This document shows positions 51,029-59,781 of a stretch of 64,000 nucleotides of DNA, in pieces. Each line of letters opens with the position of its first letter. The first letter of the stretch is position 1. The DNA is taken from NCBI RefSeq assembly GCF_003123685.1, contig NZ_QCYJ01000154.1:124001-188000 (forward strand). The letters run 5' to 3'. Both the position numbers and the translations under genes were made by a program. This stretch comes from Nocardia aurea. GTDB taxonomy: Bacteria; Actinomycetota; Actinomycetes; Mycobacteriales; Mycobacteriaceae. The notes beneath the pieces are model-generated. The model was given only the letters and a program-made list of their open reading frames with translations, made no database searches and had not been told where the DNA came from.

Positions 51029-54000
51029 ATGCGGCCCCGCACCATTCGCGGGCAGCTCGCCCGAATCGTCGTGGTATCGCTGGCTTTGGTCTCCGCGCTG
51101 CTCGGTATGAGTATCGCCCGGTACTCGGGGGACTATCGGGACAGCGGTGACACCGTCGACGCGGTCGCCCTGGCGCTGACCGTGCAGGACGCGCTGCACG
51201 AGGCGCAGCGCGAACGCGGCCTCAGCAACGGCTGGCTCGGCGGTGACGGCAGGTTGCAGAACGCGGTGATGGACCAACGCGGTAATACCGACCGTGCCCT
51301 GCGGGCGCTCGACGCCGCGATGGCGGGTACGGCACCCGGTGCGGCGCAAGTGCGTTCGGCGGTGGGACAGTTCGCCGCCCTCGCTGCGACGCGGGTCCAG
51401 ATCGACGCGCGGCGGATCGCGCGCCCCGCCGCTTTCCAGTTCTATACCGACGGCATCAACGCGCTCAACCACCTGCGGCTCGGACTGGATCAGGCCGGTG
51501 ACGCCGAGGTCAGGCACGGATTGCAGGCGCTCTACGCGCTCGGCGAAGCCAAAGAACAGACGGCCAAGGAGCGCGGATTCCTCAACGGAGTCTTCGCGGC
51601 AGAGGAATTCGCTCCGGGCGAGTACGTGCAATTCCTCGACATTCGCGCGGCGAAGGGCGCGGCGATCTCGGCGTTCGCCCGCGACGCCACACCCGCGCAG
51701 CAGTCCATGCTCGACGCGGCGTTGCTCAGCGAGAACGCCGTGCAGGCAACGGAATCGGAGAATATCGCGATCGAGTCCGCGGCCGGGCCGCTGGTGCGGA
51801 AGGTGGACGCGATCGCGTGGTGGTCGCAGATGACCGCGGTCATCGATCAGGAACGCGCGGTCCAGCAGACGATCGGCGACTCGGTGCGCGCCCGGGCGGC
51901 CGAATTGCGCCGGGACGCGGCACTGTGGCTCGGAGGACTCCTCGTCGTCGCGCTGATCGCCGTCGCCGCCGAGATCGCGCTGGTGCTCGCGAGTATGCGG
52001 GCCATCGTGCGGCCGCTGGCCGCGTTGGCCGCCGAAGCCGACGAGGTCGCGAGCCATCGCCTGCCCGACGTGATCGCCGCCTGGCACACCGCGGGCGATA
52101 CCCCGCCGGATCCTCCCGAACCGGTGCGGGTGCCCTCCGGGGCCGGTATCGAGATCGCCGCCGTGGCAGGCGCTCTCGACCGCGTGCAGGCCACCGCGTT
52201 CGAACTTGCCTCGCAGCAGGCGGTACTGCGTCGCAACAGCACCGAATCCATGTCCAACCTGGCCAGGCGCAATCAGAATCTGGTGCGCCGCCAATTGGGC
52301 CTGATCAGCGAATTCGAGAAAGGCGAGCTGGATCCCAAGACCCTGGCGAACCTTTTCGAACTCGATCATCTCGCCACCCGCATGCGGCGCAACGCCGAAA
52401 GTCTGCTCGTGCTGGTGGGTTCGGAGAGTCCGCGCCGCTGGGCCGAGCCGATTCCGCTGGTCGACGTGATCCGTGCCGGTTTGTCCGAAGTCGACGACTA
52501 TCGCCGGGTGGTGCTACGGCGCATCGATGACGTGACGGTGACGGGTGCGGTGGTCAGCGAGCTGGCGCATATTCTCGCCGAACTCATCGAGAACGGATTG
52601 GCCTTCTCCCCACCGGATATGGAGGTGGAGGTCTACGGCCGCAAGTCCGGGAACGAGTATGTGATCGCGGTGGTCGACCACGGTGTCGGCATGTCGGCCG
52701 ATCATCTGGCCGAAGCCAATGCCCGATTGCGCGGCGATCGCGATTTCCTGGTGGCTCCCACCCGCTACCTGGGTCATTACGTCGTCGGCCGTCTGGCCGG
52801 GCGCCACGGTATCGATATCGAATTGAATACTTCGCCGGTGAGCGGGATCGTGGCGAGGTTGCGCATTCCGCCGGAGATACTCGTCGGCAACCGCGGTCGA
52901 GCGGGGGAGAGCATGCCGACGGGCGAATCCTCGGATCGCGAGGACGCGCCGACATCGGATTCGGCCGACTCCGCGAGTGATGTCACGGTGTCGGACCGTT
53001 CCTCCGACGACGCGAAGGACCGGACGCACGAATCCGGCGAGCGTCGCCCCGCGCATTCCGCCCCCGCCGATGACGTTCCCGGATCGGCCGCTGCGGCGGC
53101 CCGCAACGGTTGGGCCGGAGGAACTCCCGCTCACGCGGTGGGGAGCTCCCGTACCTCCAGGCGAGCGGACGCCCCGGCCACGACAACACCCGCTCCGGTC
53201 TTCTCGGCGTCGACCGGACGATCCGTGTCAGGGCACGACGAGCACAGGAACCGGCAGGACATCTCGTCACCACCGCAGGCGGGTCGAGCCGCGCCGCCGA
53301 CCGGAACGGAATCGACACCGCGCGCCGCCGAACAGTCGGCGCCGACCAGCACCGCCTGGTGGAATGTCGCCGACGAGGAGAGTCCGGCAGCCGAACCCGC
53401 GCCCCCCGTCGAGCGCACCCGCAACGGCCTGGTCAAACGCGTCAAACGCAACCGGGGCGCGGCCGCCCCCGCCGCACGACCGATGCCGCCGCGTCCGCCG
53501 AGCACCCCCGTCCCCGACCGTTCTCCCGACGAAGTACGCGGCATGCTGTCCGCGTTCCGCACCGGCATGCAGAAGGGCGTGCAGACCGACGACCGCCCAC
53601 CGGCGAGTCGGCCCGCGTCCTCGCGTCCTACCCCCGTGGAGTCGCCGACCGGGCCGATCCCGCCCCGCGCGAGCGGACCGGTCGCCACGGCCCGGCCGCA
53701 ACGCCGCACTCCCGTGACGAGCGCCGAGCCCCGACGCGGCGCTGCGCCATACGGCCAGGCCGGGTCTGTGACGCCGGAAACGCCGTCGCGTCCCATTCAG
53801 ACGTCCCCCGGCAGCGCGCAGCCGCAGCCGCGACCCTCGCCGGGTTTCTCGTCCCCGGCGGGTGCCGTGCCTCGGCCGGGTGAGGCACTGCCGTCGGCCA
53901 CGCCGCGACGGCCGGGAGCGGAGGTCTCGCAACACCCCGGTGCGGTGGTGCACCGAGACGCGGTTCGTCCGCCGAGCGCACCGGGCGCGGCACCGCGGTC

Positions 54001-54154
54001 GACCCTGCCGGTGCGGTCGACCCTGCCGGTGCGGGGTGGGCAACTTCCACGAACGCGGCCGACGCCGTCCGTCGCGGCACCCGACGAGCAGCCGCGCCTA
54101 CCGCAGCGCAGGGTGCTCTCCCGGGACGAGAACACCGGCGCCACCGAGACGTGA
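51029..54154 (+). CDS. Conservon sensor kinase (CvnA-type, NIT domain) with long disordered tail
   Basis: This 1041-residue kinase-like protein has a membrane helix at 10-30, an extracytoplasmic nitrate/nitrite-sensing-type helical bundle (about 45-290, with QRERGLSNGWLGG and KERGFLNGVF), a second helix at 298-322 and a short linker. The dimerisation helix (RRNQNLVRRQLG; LDHLATRMRRNAESLL) and an HATPase domain (510-616; N-box HILAELIENGLAFS, G-box DHGVGM) follow. Residues 617-1041 are Pro/Ala/Ser/Thr/Arg-rich and disordered. It heads the CvnABCD-type operon and probably regulates the small GTPase four genes on rather than a response regulator. I chose ATG 51029. Confidence 0.9.
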   Translation: MRPRTIRGQLARIVVVSLALVSALLGMSIARYSGDYRDSGDTVDAVALALTVQDALHEAQRERGLSNGWLGGDGRLQNAVMDQRGNTDRALRALDAAMAGTAPGAAQVRSAVGQFAALAATRVQIDARRIARPAAFQFYTDGINALNHLRLGLDQAGDAEVRHGLQALYALGEAKEQTAKERGFLNGVFAAEEFAPGEYVQFLDIRAAKGAAISAFARDATPAQQSMLDAALLSENAVQATESENIAIESAAGPLVRKVDAIAWWSQMTAVIDQERAVQQTIGDSVRARAAELRRDAALWLGGLLVVALIAVAAEIALVLASMRAIVRPLAALAAEADEVASHRLPDVIAAWHTAGDTPPDPPEPVRVPSGAGIEIAAVAGALDRVQATAFELASQQAVLRRNSTESMSNLARRNQNLVRRQLGLISEFEKGELDPKTLANLFELDHLATRMRRNAESLLVLVGSESPRRWAEPIPLVDVIRAGLSEVDDYRRVVLRRIDDVTVTGAVVSELAHILAELIENGLAFSPPDMEVEVYGRKSGNEYVIAVVDHGVGMSADHLAEANARLRGDRDFLVAPTRYLGHYVVGRLAGRHGIDIELNTSPVSGIVARLRIPPEILVGNRGRAGESMPTGESSDREDAPTSDSADSASDVTVSDRSSDDAKDRTHESGERRPAHSAPADDVPGSAAAAARNGWAGGTPAHAVGSSRTSRRADAPATTTPAPVFSASTGRSVSGHDEHRNRQDISSPPQAGRAAPPTGTESTPRAAEQSAPTSTAWWNVADEESPAAEPAPPVERTRNGLVKRVKRNRGAAAPAARPMPPRPPSTPVPDRSPDEVRGMLSAFRTGMQKGVQTDDRPPASRPASSRPTPVESPTGPIPPRASGPVATARPQRRTPVTSAEPRRGAAPYGQAGSVTPETPSRPIQTSPGSAQPQPRPSPGFSSPAGAVPRPGEALPSATPRRPGAEVSQHPGAVVHRDAVRPPSAPGAAPRSTLPVRSTLPVRGGQLPRTRPTPSVAAPDEQPRLPQRRVLSRDENTGATET

Positions 54155-54217
54155 ACCCGGGCCGGAACCTCCACCCGGTGCGGCACCAGTCCTATCGAGA
54201 TCGAGCAAGGGGAGTTT

Positions 54218-54649
54218 GTGACCACACATCTGCAGACCGCGACGGACCCGCACGCCTTCAACTGGCTGCTGGCGAATTTCGTCCGCAATACCGACGGTGT
54301 GCGCGATACCGTCGCCGTGTCCTCCGACGGACTCCTGATCGCCATGTCGGACGGGCTGGACCGGGCGGGGGCGGATCGCCTCGCCGCGATGGTGTCCGGT
54401 TTGGCCGGGCTCGCCAGAAGTGCCTCGCGCAGTTACGAATTCGACGGACTGAAGCTGATCATGATCGAGATGAAGCGCGGCTTCCTGCTGGTCTCGGCGC
54501 TCGGTGACGGCAGCTGCCTCGGGGTCATTGCCGACGGCGGATGCGATGTCGGCCTGGTCGGATACGAGATGGCGGTACTGGCGGATCGGGCCGGTGCGCT
54601 TCTCGAACCCGCGCTGATCACCGAATTACGAGAGAAGTTGCGCAGATGA
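54218..54649 (+). CDS. Roadblock/LC7 domain protein (CvnB-type)
   Basis: This 143-residue protein has a Roadblock/LC7 domain (FNWLLANFVRNTDGVRDTVAVSSDGLLIAMS; FLLVSALGDGSCLGVIA). In conservons CvnB bridges kinase and GTPase, and related MglB is the GTPase-activating protein for MglA. Start GTG at 54218 with AAGGGGAG ahead. The stop overlaps the next start (ATGA). Confidence 0.93.
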   Translation: MTTHLQTATDPHAFNWLLANFVRNTDGVRDTVAVSSDGLLIAMSDGLDRAGADRLAAMVSGLAGLARSASRSYEFDGLKLIMIEMKRGFLLVSALGDGSCLGVIADGGCDVGLVGYEMAVLADRAGALLEPALITELREKLRR

Positions 54650-55074
54650 GAGTTCCCGACCGGCCGAGGCCGCCGGAGCATCGAACGAATCCCGCGACAC
54701 GGTCCTCGGGCTGGTTCGGGCAGGATGAGCCGGATCCGGGCTCGCCGGAGGTCTACGAGCCGGTCGTGCGGCCCTTCATGGTGACCGAGGGCCGGACCAC
54801 GCCGTTGGTGGACGGACTGCGTATCGAGACCCTCGTACAGGCGTCGCGCGCCGCGTTGTCGGCACCGCTGCGGTTCGAACAGCGCACCGTCGTAATACTC
54901 TGTCAGGCACCGCATTCCATCGCCGAGATCGCGACGGTCCTGCGGGTGCCGGTCGGCGTCGCCACGGTCGTCGTCAGTGACCTGGCGAGCCGAGAGTACG
55001 TTACGGTTCGCCAGGAACCAGAACTTTCCACCGCTGCCATCGAGAGGATCAGAGACCTTGTACGGGCACTCTGA
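54646..55074 (+). CDS. DUF742 protein (CvnC-type)
   Basis: This 142-residue protein carries the DUF742 domain (VVRPFMVTEGRTTPLVDGLRIETLV; LCQAPHSIAEIATVLRVPVGVATVVVSDL), a winged-helix-like fold with unknown activity that always accompanies the conservon GTPase. The first 35 residues are Pro/Arg-rich. Its ATG overlaps the CvnB stop by four bases, and its own end overlaps the presumed GTPase start. Confidence 0.92.
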   Translation: MRVPDRPRPPEHRTNPATRSSGWFGQDEPDPGSPEVYEPVVRPFMVTEGRTTPLVDGLRIETLVQASRAALSAPLRFEQRTVVILCQAPHSIAEIATVLRVPVGVATVVVSDLASREYVTVRQEPELSTAAIERIRDLVRAL

Positions 55075-55693
55075 AAATCGGCCGCCCATCGCCGGGGAGC
55101 CGTCGGACGAGGGCCCTATGCCCTCCTCCGTGAAAATCGTCGTCAGCGGCGGATTCGGCGTCGGTAAGACCACTTTCATCGGCGCCATCTCCGAGATCGA
55201 ACCCCTCGTCACCGAGGCCGCGATGACCGATATGGCGCTCGGTGTCGACGACCCGGGTCACCGCACCGAGAAGACCAAGACCACCGTCGCGCTCGATTTC
55301 GGGCGTATCACGCTGGACAGTTCGCTGATCCTGTACCTGTTCGGCACCCCCGGCCAGGATCGTTTCGTCTTCCTCTGGGACGACCTGATCGACGGCGCGC
55401 TCGGCGCGGTGATCGTGCTCGACACCAGCCGGGTCGAGGACTGCTATCCGGTGCTCGACTACTTCGAGGAGCACAAGACCCCGTTCGTGGTCGCGGTCAA
55501 CCGCTTCGAGAACGGCGAGCAGTTCGAACTCGACGAGGTGCGCGAGGCACTCGGCCTGGAGGAACGGATTCCGCTGCTGGAATGCGATGCCAGACATCGT
55601 GATTCGGTGCGGAACGTGCTGGTGGCCCTGCTCGAGCTGGTCCTGTCGAACCGGAACGCGGACCGCCGCATGGGGGTCATCTCGGCGGGTTGA
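55058..55693 (+). CDS. Conservon GTPase (CvnD/MglA-like)
   Basis: This small Ras-like GTPase has P-loop GGFGVGKTTF, switch 2 LFGTPGQDRF and VAVNRFEN (NKxD-like base-recognition position with Asn-Arg). The family links the kinase-roadblock module to morphogenesis or differentiation in Streptomyces. TTG at 55058 would overlap the CvnC stop, as usual in this operon, giving 211 residues; an ATG at 55118 gives 191 and keeps the whole domain. The C-terminal stretch (NRNADRRMGVISAG) may be a tail. Confidence 0.88.
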   Translation: MYGHSENRPPIAGEPSDEGPMPSSVKIVVSGGFGVGKTTFIGAISEIEPLVTEAAMTDMALGVDDPGHRTEKTKTTVALDFGRITLDSSLILYLFGTPGQDRFVFLWDDLIDGALGAVIVLDTSRVEDCYPVLDYFEEHKTPFVVAVNRFENGEQFELDEVREALGLEERIPLLECDARHRDSVRNVLVALLELVLSNRNADRRMGVISAG

Positions 55694-55728
55694 CCGGCTC
55701 GCCGTTCCCGCACCGCTAGCCTGGCCGA

Positions 55729-56286
55729 ATGGGTGAGCAGAAGCAACGGATGCTGCGCGGCGAGCTCTACCGCGACAGTGATCCGGAACTCGTGGCCGAC
55801 CGTCGCCGGGCCCAGCGGCTCTGCGACGCGTTCAACAGGACCGAGGCCGAGCAGGAGCAGCGGCGTGGCGAACTGCTGCGCGAGTTGCTCGGCGCGTTCG
55901 GCGCGGGCTCCTGGATCATGCCCCGATTCCAGTGCGACTACGGTTTCCTCATCGAGATCGGCGCGAACAGTTTCCTGAACTACGACGCGATCCTGCTGGA
56001 TTGCGCGCCGATCGTCATCGGGGACGACGTGTCGATCGGCCCGCGCTGCCAGTTGCTGACCGCGCTGCATCCGATGAACGATCACGAGATGCGCAGGCAG
56101 CGTTGGGAATCGGCTGCTCCCATCCGAATCGGTGACAATGTGTGGTTCGGTGGCGGGGTGATCGTCTGTCCCGGCGTCACCGTGGGGGACGACACCGTCG
56201 TCGGCGCGGGCAGTGTGGTCACCCGCGATCTGCCCGACCGGGTCTTCGCCGCGGGGAATCCGGCACGGGTCATCAGGTCGCTGTAG
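55729..56286 (+). CDS. Maltose/galactoside O-acetyltransferase family protein
   Basis: This 185-residue left-handed beta-helix acetyltransferase of the LacA/Maa/NodL group has an N-terminal MRGELY-type helix (QRMLRGELYRDSDPEL), hexapeptide repeats (IGDDVSIGPRC) and the catalytic histidine in LLTALHPMNDHEMR. It should transfer acetyl from acetyl-CoA to a sugar hydroxyl. TAGCCT at 55717-55722 lies six bases before the ATG, pointing to a leaderless message. It follows the conservon but has its own promoter-like box. Confidence 0.9.
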   Translation: MGEQKQRMLRGELYRDSDPELVADRRRAQRLCDAFNRTEAEQEQRRGELLRELLGAFGAGSWIMPRFQCDYGFLIEIGANSFLNYDAILLDCAPIVIGDDVSIGPRCQLLTALHPMNDHEMRRQRWESAAPIRIGDNVWFGGGVIVCPGVTVGDDTVVGAGSVVTRDLPDRVFAAGNPARVIRSL

Positions 56287-56405
56287 TCGGGCCCCGGGCG
56301 CGGACAAGAGATCGCCCGAAAATTTTCCTCGCGGCGACCGATGAGCTTCGCGCGCGACCCCCGTCCTCAGTACTGTCCCGCTCGACATCGAGGAAAGAGA
56401 ATCCC

Positions 56406-56825
56406 ATGAGCAACGGAAAAGATTTCGTCCTGACCCACGTCTCCCTGCTGGTCGGCGACCAGCAGCAGGCCCTGGAGTTCTACCGTGACGTCATCGGCCT
56501 CGAGGTGCGCCAGGACATGGCGTTCGGCGGCGGCCGCTGGCTGACGGTCGGCCCGGTGGCCCAGCCCGGTATCGAATTCATCCTGGAGAATCCCGAGATG
56601 GTTCCGGTGCCGGAGATGGCCGAGGCCTCCCGCGCCCGGCTCGCCTCGGGTGCGCAGAGCACGCTGATCTTCACCACCGAGGATGTCGACGCGGTGTTCG
56701 CCCGACTGCGTGACGCCGGTGTCGCGGTGGGGCAGGAGCCGCTGACCCAGCCGTACGGGGTACGCGACTGCGGCTTCCGGGATCCGTGGGGCAACCACCT
56801 GCGGTTCTCTCAGGTTCTGGGCTGA
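56406..56825 (+). CDS. VOC family (glyoxalase-like) protein
   Basis: This 139-residue two-module VOC protein reads LTHVSLLVGDQQQALEFYRDVIGLEV and DPWGNHLRFSQVLG. The position of possible metal ligands (His in THVSL, Glu in GIEFILE, His in GNHLRF) is that of extradiol-dioxygenase-like VOC enzymes, but no substrate can be given. AGGAAAG about ten bases ahead supports the ATG. Confidence 0.85.
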   Translation: MSNGKDFVLTHVSLLVGDQQQALEFYRDVIGLEVRQDMAFGGGRWLTVGPVAQPGIEFILENPEMVPVPEMAEASRARLASGAQSTLIFTTEDVDAVFARLRDAGVAVGQEPLTQPYGVRDCGFRDPWGNHLRFSQVLG

Positions 56826-56912
56826 GTTTGCGGGACGAGACGCTCTGCGGGCGACTGTGATCTGTGCGCTCCAGGGCGCTCGCTCGAGCCTTTTCGGCAG
56901 TAGGGTCGGAGG

Positions 56913-59732
56913 ATGACCGAATCGCGGATCGAGACCGAACAGGACGCCATCCGGCCGCTGCGCGACGACATCCGATTCCTCGGTGGCGTGCTCGGTGACA
57001 CCATTCGTGACCACGAGGGCCCCGAGGTCTTCGACCTGATCGAACGCGTGCGCATCGAGGCGTTCCGGGTTCGGCGCGAAGAGGTCGGGCGCAGCGCGGT
57101 CGCGCAGATACTCGAAGGCGTCGATATCGCGGTGGCGTTGCCGCTGATCAGGGCTTTCAGCTATTTCGTCCTGTTGGCGAACCTGGCCGAAGATATCCAG
57201 CGCGATCGTCGGCGGGCCGCCCACGAAGCGGCCGGTGAGCCGCCGCAGAGCTCCTCGCTGGCGGCGACCTATCGGAAACTGGACGCCGCCGCGCTCGACG
57301 GCGCGGCGGTCGCCGACCTGCTCGCCGACGCGCTGGTGTCGCCGGTGATCACCGCCCATCCCACCGAGACCAGGCGGCGCACGGTGTTCGACGTGCAGAC
57401 CGCCATCACCGAACTGATGCGCCGTCGGCAGCGCTACACCGAGACCGAACGCGAACGCGCCGCCGCCGAATCGCAGATCCGCAGGCAGGTGCTCGCGCTG
57501 TGGCGCACGGCGTTGATCCGGTTGCAGCGGTTGCGCATTCAGGACGAGATCGCGGTCGGGCTGCGCTATTACGAACTGACGCTGTTCGACGTGATGCCCG
57601 CGATCAACGCGGAAGTGCGTGCGGCGCTGCGGTCCCGATGGCCCGGTGTGGAACTGCTGCCACGGCCCATACTGCGGCCCGGTTCGTGGATCGGCGGCGA
57701 CCGTGACGGCAATCCCTACGTGACGGCCGAGGTCGTGCGTCAGGCCGCAGGACAGGCGGCGGGCGTGGCGTTCGGCCGCTACCTGGGGGAACTGGAGGGG
57801 TTGGAGAAGTCGCTGTCGCAGTCGTCGCGGCTGGTTCCGGTCAGCTCGCGCGTCGCCGAACTGGCGGCCGCCGGCTACCCGGACCCCGCCACCCACGCCG
57901 ACGAACCGTATCGCCGTGCGCTGCACGCCATTCGGGTCAGGCTCTCCGCGACTGCGGCGCGCGCGCTCGGCGCCATCGCCGTCGACCGCGCGGCCGGGGT
58001 GTCGCTGGACACGCTGCCCGGTGCGGTGACCGGTCCGCAGACCGACGCCGCCGCGGTGTATCCGACTCCGCAGTCGATACTCGACGATCTGGACGCGATC
58101 GACGCCTCCATGCGCGCGGGCGGCGACGGTCTGCTGGCCGACGATCGGCTCGCCGCGCTACGGCACGCGGTGGAGACCTTCGGTTTCCACCTGCAGGGTC
58201 TGGACATGCGGCAGAACTCGGAAGTGCACGAACAGGTCGTCGCCGAACTGCTGGCCTGGGCCGGGGTGCACCAGGACTACCCGAGCCTGTCCGAACACGA
58301 ACGGGTGGAACTGCTTTCGGCCGAACTGCGCACCCGTCGACCGCTGCTCGGTCCGCACGCCAGGCTCGGCGAGCTCGCCGCCAAGGAACTCGGCATCGTC
58401 CGCGCGGCCCGCGATGTCGTCGATACGCTCGGCCCCGAGGCCGTGCCGAACTACATCATCAGCATGTGCACCTCGGTCAGCGACATGCTGGAGGCGGCAC
58501 TGCTGCTCAAGGAGGGCGGCCTGCTCGATCCGGGGGAACCGGACGGCCCGCCGATCTGCGCGGTCGGAATCGTGCCGCTGTTCGAGACCATCGAAGATCT
58601 CGGCGCGGGCGCGGCGACATTGGCCGCCGCGCTCGAAGTGCCGGTCTATCGCGACCTGGTGGCCGCCGCCGATATGCGCCAAGAGGTCATGCTCGGGTAT
58701 TCCGATTCCAACAAGGACGGCGGATACCTGGCGGCGAACTGGGCGCTCTACCGCGCCGAACTGGATCTGGTCGAGGTGGTGCGCAAGACCGGGATCCGGT
58801 TGCGGCTGTTCCACGGTCGCGGCGGCACCGTGGGGCGTGGCGGCGGGCGCAGTTACGACGCGATCCTGGCCCAGCCCGCCGGCGCGGTGCGCGGATCGCT
58901 CCGCCTCACCGAACAGGGCGAGGTCATCGCGGCGAAATACGCGGAACCCGGTGCGGCGCACCGTAATCTGGAATCGTTGATCGCCGGTACGCTCGAGTCG
59001 ACACTGCTCGACGTCGAAGGTCTCGGGTCCGAGGCCGAGCCTTCCTACGAGTTGATGGACGAGCTGGCCGCCCGTGCGCGCGCGGCCTATGCCCGGCTGG
59101 TGCACGAGACCCCCGGCTTCGTCGAGTATTTCCGGCAGTCCACACCGGTGGCCGAGGTCGGCGATCTCAATATCGGAAGTAGGCCCGCCTCCCGTAAACC
59201 CACCAGTTCGGTCTCGGATCTGCGCGCCATCCCGTGGGTGATGTCGTGGAGTCAGGCCAGGGTCATGCTGCCCGGTTGGTACGGAACGGGAACCGCGCTC
59301 GAGGAATGGATCGGCGGTGACGAGGCCCGGTTGGCGACGCTGTCGGACCTGTACCGGCGCTGGCCCTTCTTCCGGACCGTGCTGTCCAACCTGGCCCAGG
59401 TGATGGCCAAGAGCGATCTCGACATCGCGGCCCGCTACGCCGAACTCGTCGAGGACGAGACGTTGCGCGACACCATCTTCGGCATGATCCGCGACGAGCA
59501 CGCCCGCACCATCCGTATGCACGCCGCCATCACCGGCAACGATCATCTGCTCGCGGACAACCCGTCGCTGGCCGAGTCGATCCACAACCGCTTCCCCTAC
59601 CTGGAGCCGTTGAACCAGATGCAGGTGGAACTGTTGCGGCGACTGCGCGCGGGCGAGGATTCCGAACTGGTCAAACGCGGCATCCTGCTGACCATGAACG
59701 GTCTGGCCACCGCGCTGCGGAACTCGGGATAG
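56913..59732 (+). CDS. ppc: Phosphoenolpyruvate carboxylase
   Basis: This 939-residue PEPC catalyses PEP plus bicarbonate to oxaloacetate, replenishing the TCA cycle. Catalytic His149 lies in TAHPTETRRRT, and the second signature VMLGYSDSNKDGGYL, the FHGRGGTVGRGGG loop and the C-terminal NSG are all present, so it should be active. TAGGGT at 56901-56906 stands six bases ahead of the ATG; GGAGG directly abutting the start is too close for a ribosome-binding site. The next gene follows after a short stretch with imperfect repeats of CTCGGG-AAGGACAC. Confidence 0.97.
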   Translation: MTESRIETEQDAIRPLRDDIRFLGGVLGDTIRDHEGPEVFDLIERVRIEAFRVRREEVGRSAVAQILEGVDIAVALPLIRAFSYFVLLANLAEDIQRDRRRAAHEAAGEPPQSSSLAATYRKLDAAALDGAAVADLLADALVSPVITAHPTETRRRTVFDVQTAITELMRRRQRYTETERERAAAESQIRRQVLALWRTALIRLQRLRIQDEIAVGLRYYELTLFDVMPAINAEVRAALRSRWPGVELLPRPILRPGSWIGGDRDGNPYVTAEVVRQAAGQAAGVAFGRYLGELEGLEKSLSQSSRLVPVSSRVAELAAAGYPDPATHADEPYRRALHAIRVRLSATAARALGAIAVDRAAGVSLDTLPGAVTGPQTDAAAVYPTPQSILDDLDAIDASMRAGGDGLLADDRLAALRHAVETFGFHLQGLDMRQNSEVHEQVVAELLAWAGVHQDYPSLSEHERVELLSAELRTRRPLLGPHARLGELAAKELGIVRAARDVVDTLGPEAVPNYIISMCTSVSDMLEAALLLKEGGLLDPGEPDGPPICAVGIVPLFETIEDLGAGAATLAAALEVPVYRDLVAAADMRQEVMLGYSDSNKDGGYLAANWALYRAELDLVEVVRKTGIRLRLFHGRGGTVGRGGGRSYDAILAQPAGAVRGSLRLTEQGEVIAAKYAEPGAAHRNLESLIAGTLESTLLDVEGLGSEAEPSYELMDELAARARAAYARLVHETPGFVEYFRQSTPVAEVGDLNIGSRPASRKPTSSVSDLRAIPWVMSWSQARVMLPGWYGTGTALEEWIGGDEARLATLSDLYRRWPFFRTVLSNLAQVMAKSDLDIAARYAELVEDETLRDTIFGMIRDEHARTIRMHAAITGNDHLLADNPSLAESIHNRFPYLEPLNQMQVELLRRLRAGEDSELVKRGILLTMNGLATALRNSG

Positions 59733-59781
59733 GACACGGCCCGGGAACTCGGGGTAAGGACGCCAGCTCGGGAAGGACACC

